From Thermoleophilia bacterium UBA5186 (GTDB taxonomy: Bacteria; Actinomycetota; Thermoleophilia; Gaiellales; Gaiellaceae): a stretch of DNA of 6,357 bases. A model generated the notes under the pieces. It saw nothing but the letters and a program-made list of their open reading frames with translations. It was not told the DNA's origin and did no database searches. The DNA is taken from assembly GCA_002413095.1 (NCBI GenBank), contig DHWI01000222.1:6320-12676 (forward strand), read 5' to 3'. Shown piece by piece: positions 4,981-6,357 of the stretch. Position numbers and translations under genes: made by a program. Numbering within the stretch: the stretch's first letter is position 1; each line of letters begins with the position of its first letter.

Positions 4981-5379
4981 ATGAAACGACTCCTTCTCAT
5001 CAGCACACCATTCGTCCTCGCTGCGTGCCTCGCCGCGCCGGTACTCGCCTGCGGCGACGAGCCCATGGCGGAGAACCTCGTCATCGCGCCGCAGGTCAAG
5101 GTCGCGCTGCGCTCGGCTTACTCCGTCAGCCATCCGGGCGCTCGAGGCCCGCTGCCGGGAACGTTCTACGGACGCTGGAACGGAAACAGCTACGCGGTTG
5201 CCCGATTCGAGTTGGCCGGCCGGGAACGAACGGTGACGTTCTTCCGGCAGCCGAGTCAGAAATGGCGCGCCGTGCACGAGACCGCCGACACGGTCTGCAC
5301 GGACCACGTACCCGTCGACTTGATCCGCGCGTGGTGGCTCGTCCACACCGGCGGTCGGTGCTTCGCAGTGCCGTCCTAG
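4981..5379 (+). CDS. Small exported protein with conserved-looking cysteine pair
   Basis: The gene encodes 132 residues. The N-terminus MKRLLLISTPFVLAACLAAP is an export signal. Cleavage may fall after Ala23 (VLA|C), and both LAAC (13-16) and VLAC (21-24) resemble lipoboxes, so lipoprotein anchoring is possible but undecided. The mature domain (about 44-132) contains GTFYGRWNGNSYAVARFEL (60-78), FFRQPSQKWRAVHET and VCTDHVPVDLIRAWWLVHTG, ending RCFAVPS. Cys106 and Cys127 could form a disulfide. I recall similar secreted domains of unknown function in Thermoleophilia, but no function is established. The ATG follows a 51-base gap with only a weak purine-rich site. Its stop shares CTAG with the stop of the oppositely oriented BTAD gene, leaving no space for a terminator between them. 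Confidence 0.75.
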   Translation: MKRLLLISTPFVLAACLAAPVLACGDEPMAENLVIAPQVKVALRSAYSVSHPGARGPLPGTFYGRWNGNSYAVARFELAGRERTVTFFRQPSQKWRAVHETADTVCTDHVPVDLIRAWWLVHTGGRCFAVPS

Positions 5380-6357
5380 AATTCCTGCGGGGTGCGCTGT
5401 GGGAACCCGTAGCGGACGGCGAGCGGGTTCCACGCGCGGACAAAGGCGGTCTTGAGCCTGGTCGACCGGGCGTCCCCCGCGACGACCGTCGCTGGGCGCG
5501 TCGCCCCGCGCGGGCATGCCTTCAGTCCGGCGAGCCAGTCGCGGTAGCGCCAGTCGGCGTCGATCGACGCTGCCAGCGCGCGCTGGAGCAGGGCAGAGAC
5601 TCGGAGCGCCTGCGGGTCGTCGGGGACCCGCAGAGCGGCAACCTGCTGGAGCAGGCTCTGGCGGTTCCGCTCCGCTGCGGTGATCTGCCGCGCGCCTGCC
5701 CCCGGCGGGAGCCGGCACCCAAGCGCCGCGCCGATGGTCGACTTGATCGACGCTCGGCCGTCGCTCGACTGTCGGACGAGATTGTCGACCTTCACGACGA
5801 AGCCGCCGAGCTCGCGCGACCCGGCCGTGTCGCCCCGGTTGACGACCGTCAGGATGACCGAGACGAGCGCGACGGTCGCCAGGAGAGCAGCGACCGCGAT
5901 GACGATCGGGTCGCGCGGCGACGTCCCTTCGGGTTTGACGGGCGTTGGCTCCGAACGCCTGGCTGCGAGCTCCGGGGACTGCGCCAGGATCGCACGGTGC
6001 AGCTCCTGGAGCTCCGGTCCGGGCTCGACACCGAGCGCATCCACGAGCTCTGCACGGGTGCGCCGGAAGACATCCAGTGCCTCGGCCTGGCGCCCCGAGC
6101 GGTAGAGCGCGAGCATGAGCTGGCCGCGGAGCCTTTCCCGCAGTGGATGCTCGGCTACGAGCCGCTCGAGATCCGCGACGACCTGCGCGGAGCGCCCGGC
6201 CGCGAGCTCCTCCTCGATCCGGCCCTCCTCGGCGCCGAGCCGCAGCTCCTCGAGCCGCGCGGCCGCATCGCGCGCGAAGCGCTCCTCCCGAAAGTCGGCG
6301 AGCGCCGGCCCCCGCCAGAGCGCAAGCGCCTCGTCGAAGCGGCCCTCGCCGGTGAGC
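5376..6357 (-). CDS. BTAD (SARP-type) regulator with membrane anchor and extracytoplasmic domain (partial, N-terminus off edge)
   Basis: The frame stays open to the right edge, so 326 C-terminal residues are visible and the start is outside the window. An internal ATG at 6116 is not the start, because the conserved domain continues upstream of it. Visible residues 1 to about 125 are a bacterial transcriptional activator domain with ALALWRGPALADF, AARLEELRL, VAEHPLRERLRGQLMLALYR, SGRQAEALDVFRRTR and LGVEPGPELQELHRAIL. This TPR-like module follows the OmpR-type DNA-binding domain in SARP proteins. A proline-rich linker (about 131-149) leads to one hydrophobic helix, IVIAVAALLATVALVSVILT (151-170). 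Beyond it lie about 150 residues that should be outside the membrane, with Cys214 and Cys281 and a helical segment VAALRVPDDPQALRVSALLQ. A membrane-tethered regulator or signalling protein is inferred. The DNA-binding half must be seen to confirm it. Confidence 0.85.
   Translation of the reverse strand, partial: LTGEGRFDEALALWRGPALADFREERFARDAAARLEELRLGAEEGRIEEELAAGRSAQVVADLERLVAEHPLRERLRGQLMLALYRSGRQAEALDVFRRTRAELVDALGVEPGPELQELHRAILAQSPELAARRSEPTPVKPEGTSPRDPIVIAVAALLATVALVSVILTVVNRGDTAGSRELGGFVVKVDNLVRQSSDGRASIKSTIGAALGCRLPPGAGARQITAAERNRQSLLQQVAALRVPDDPQALRVSALLQRALAASIDADWRYRDWLAGLKACPRGATRPATVVAGDARSTRLKTAFVRAWNPLAVRYGFPQRTPQEF

Noticed and set aside
4933..5718. Minus-strand open frame of 261 codons across the exported-protein and BTAD genes
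   Set aside because: Its translation is rich in proline, arginine and alanine without domains, and it overlaps two better-supported genes in other frames.

Overview
The window is high-GC bacterial DNA. Its gene content points to Actinomycetota: a yebC end, a ruvC-ruvA-ruvB operon, an FHA-HTH protein, a BTAD (SARP-type) regulator and a cupredoxin plus Ig-like secreted protein. The style of the secreted and BTAD proteins suggests class Thermoleophilia (Gaiellales/Solirubrobacterales). That placement rests on remembered family resemblance, not on a search.

Layout, left to right. (1) 1-129, plus: the last 42 codons of a YebC/PmpR-family protein. (2) 130-395: a gene-free convergent spacer, about 53% GC by hand count. 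It is rich in short dyads and TTTGC/GCAAA motifs, and includes a possible terminator for the minus-strand genes. (3) 396-2375, minus: three genes read leftward. They are an FHA-HTH protein (2375-1749), a secreted cupredoxin-like protein with two Ig-like domains (1649-768), and a small two-helix membrane protein (731, or more likely 758, to 396). (4) 2443-4504, plus: the complete Holliday-junction operon ruvC-ruvA-ruvB with 4-base stop/start overlaps. (5) 4501/4528-4929, plus: a GNAT-like protein, probably the fourth gene of the ruv transcript. (6) 4981-5379, plus: a small exported cysteine-containing protein. (7) 6357-5376, minus: the C-terminal part of a BTAD regulator that continues into a membrane helix and an extracytoplasmic domain. 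Its N-terminus lies beyond the right edge.

How the genes work together. RuvA binds the four-way junction, RuvB is the hexameric motor that drives branch migration, and RuvC resolves the junction. YebC commonly sits directly before ruvC; here three oppositely oriented genes separate them. The minus-strand block combines a possible phosphothreonine-sensing DNA-binding protein with two cell-envelope proteins. The right end places an exported protein tail-to-tail with a membrane-anchored SARP-type protein. No CRISPR array, insertion sequence, tRNA, rRNA or riboswitch was recognised. The most unusual points are two probable non-standard start codons (ACG and CTG), a cupredoxin fold that has lost most copper ligands, the dyad-rich spacer, the membrane-tethered BTAD protein, and a heptamer direct repeat of SARP-operator geometry beside it.
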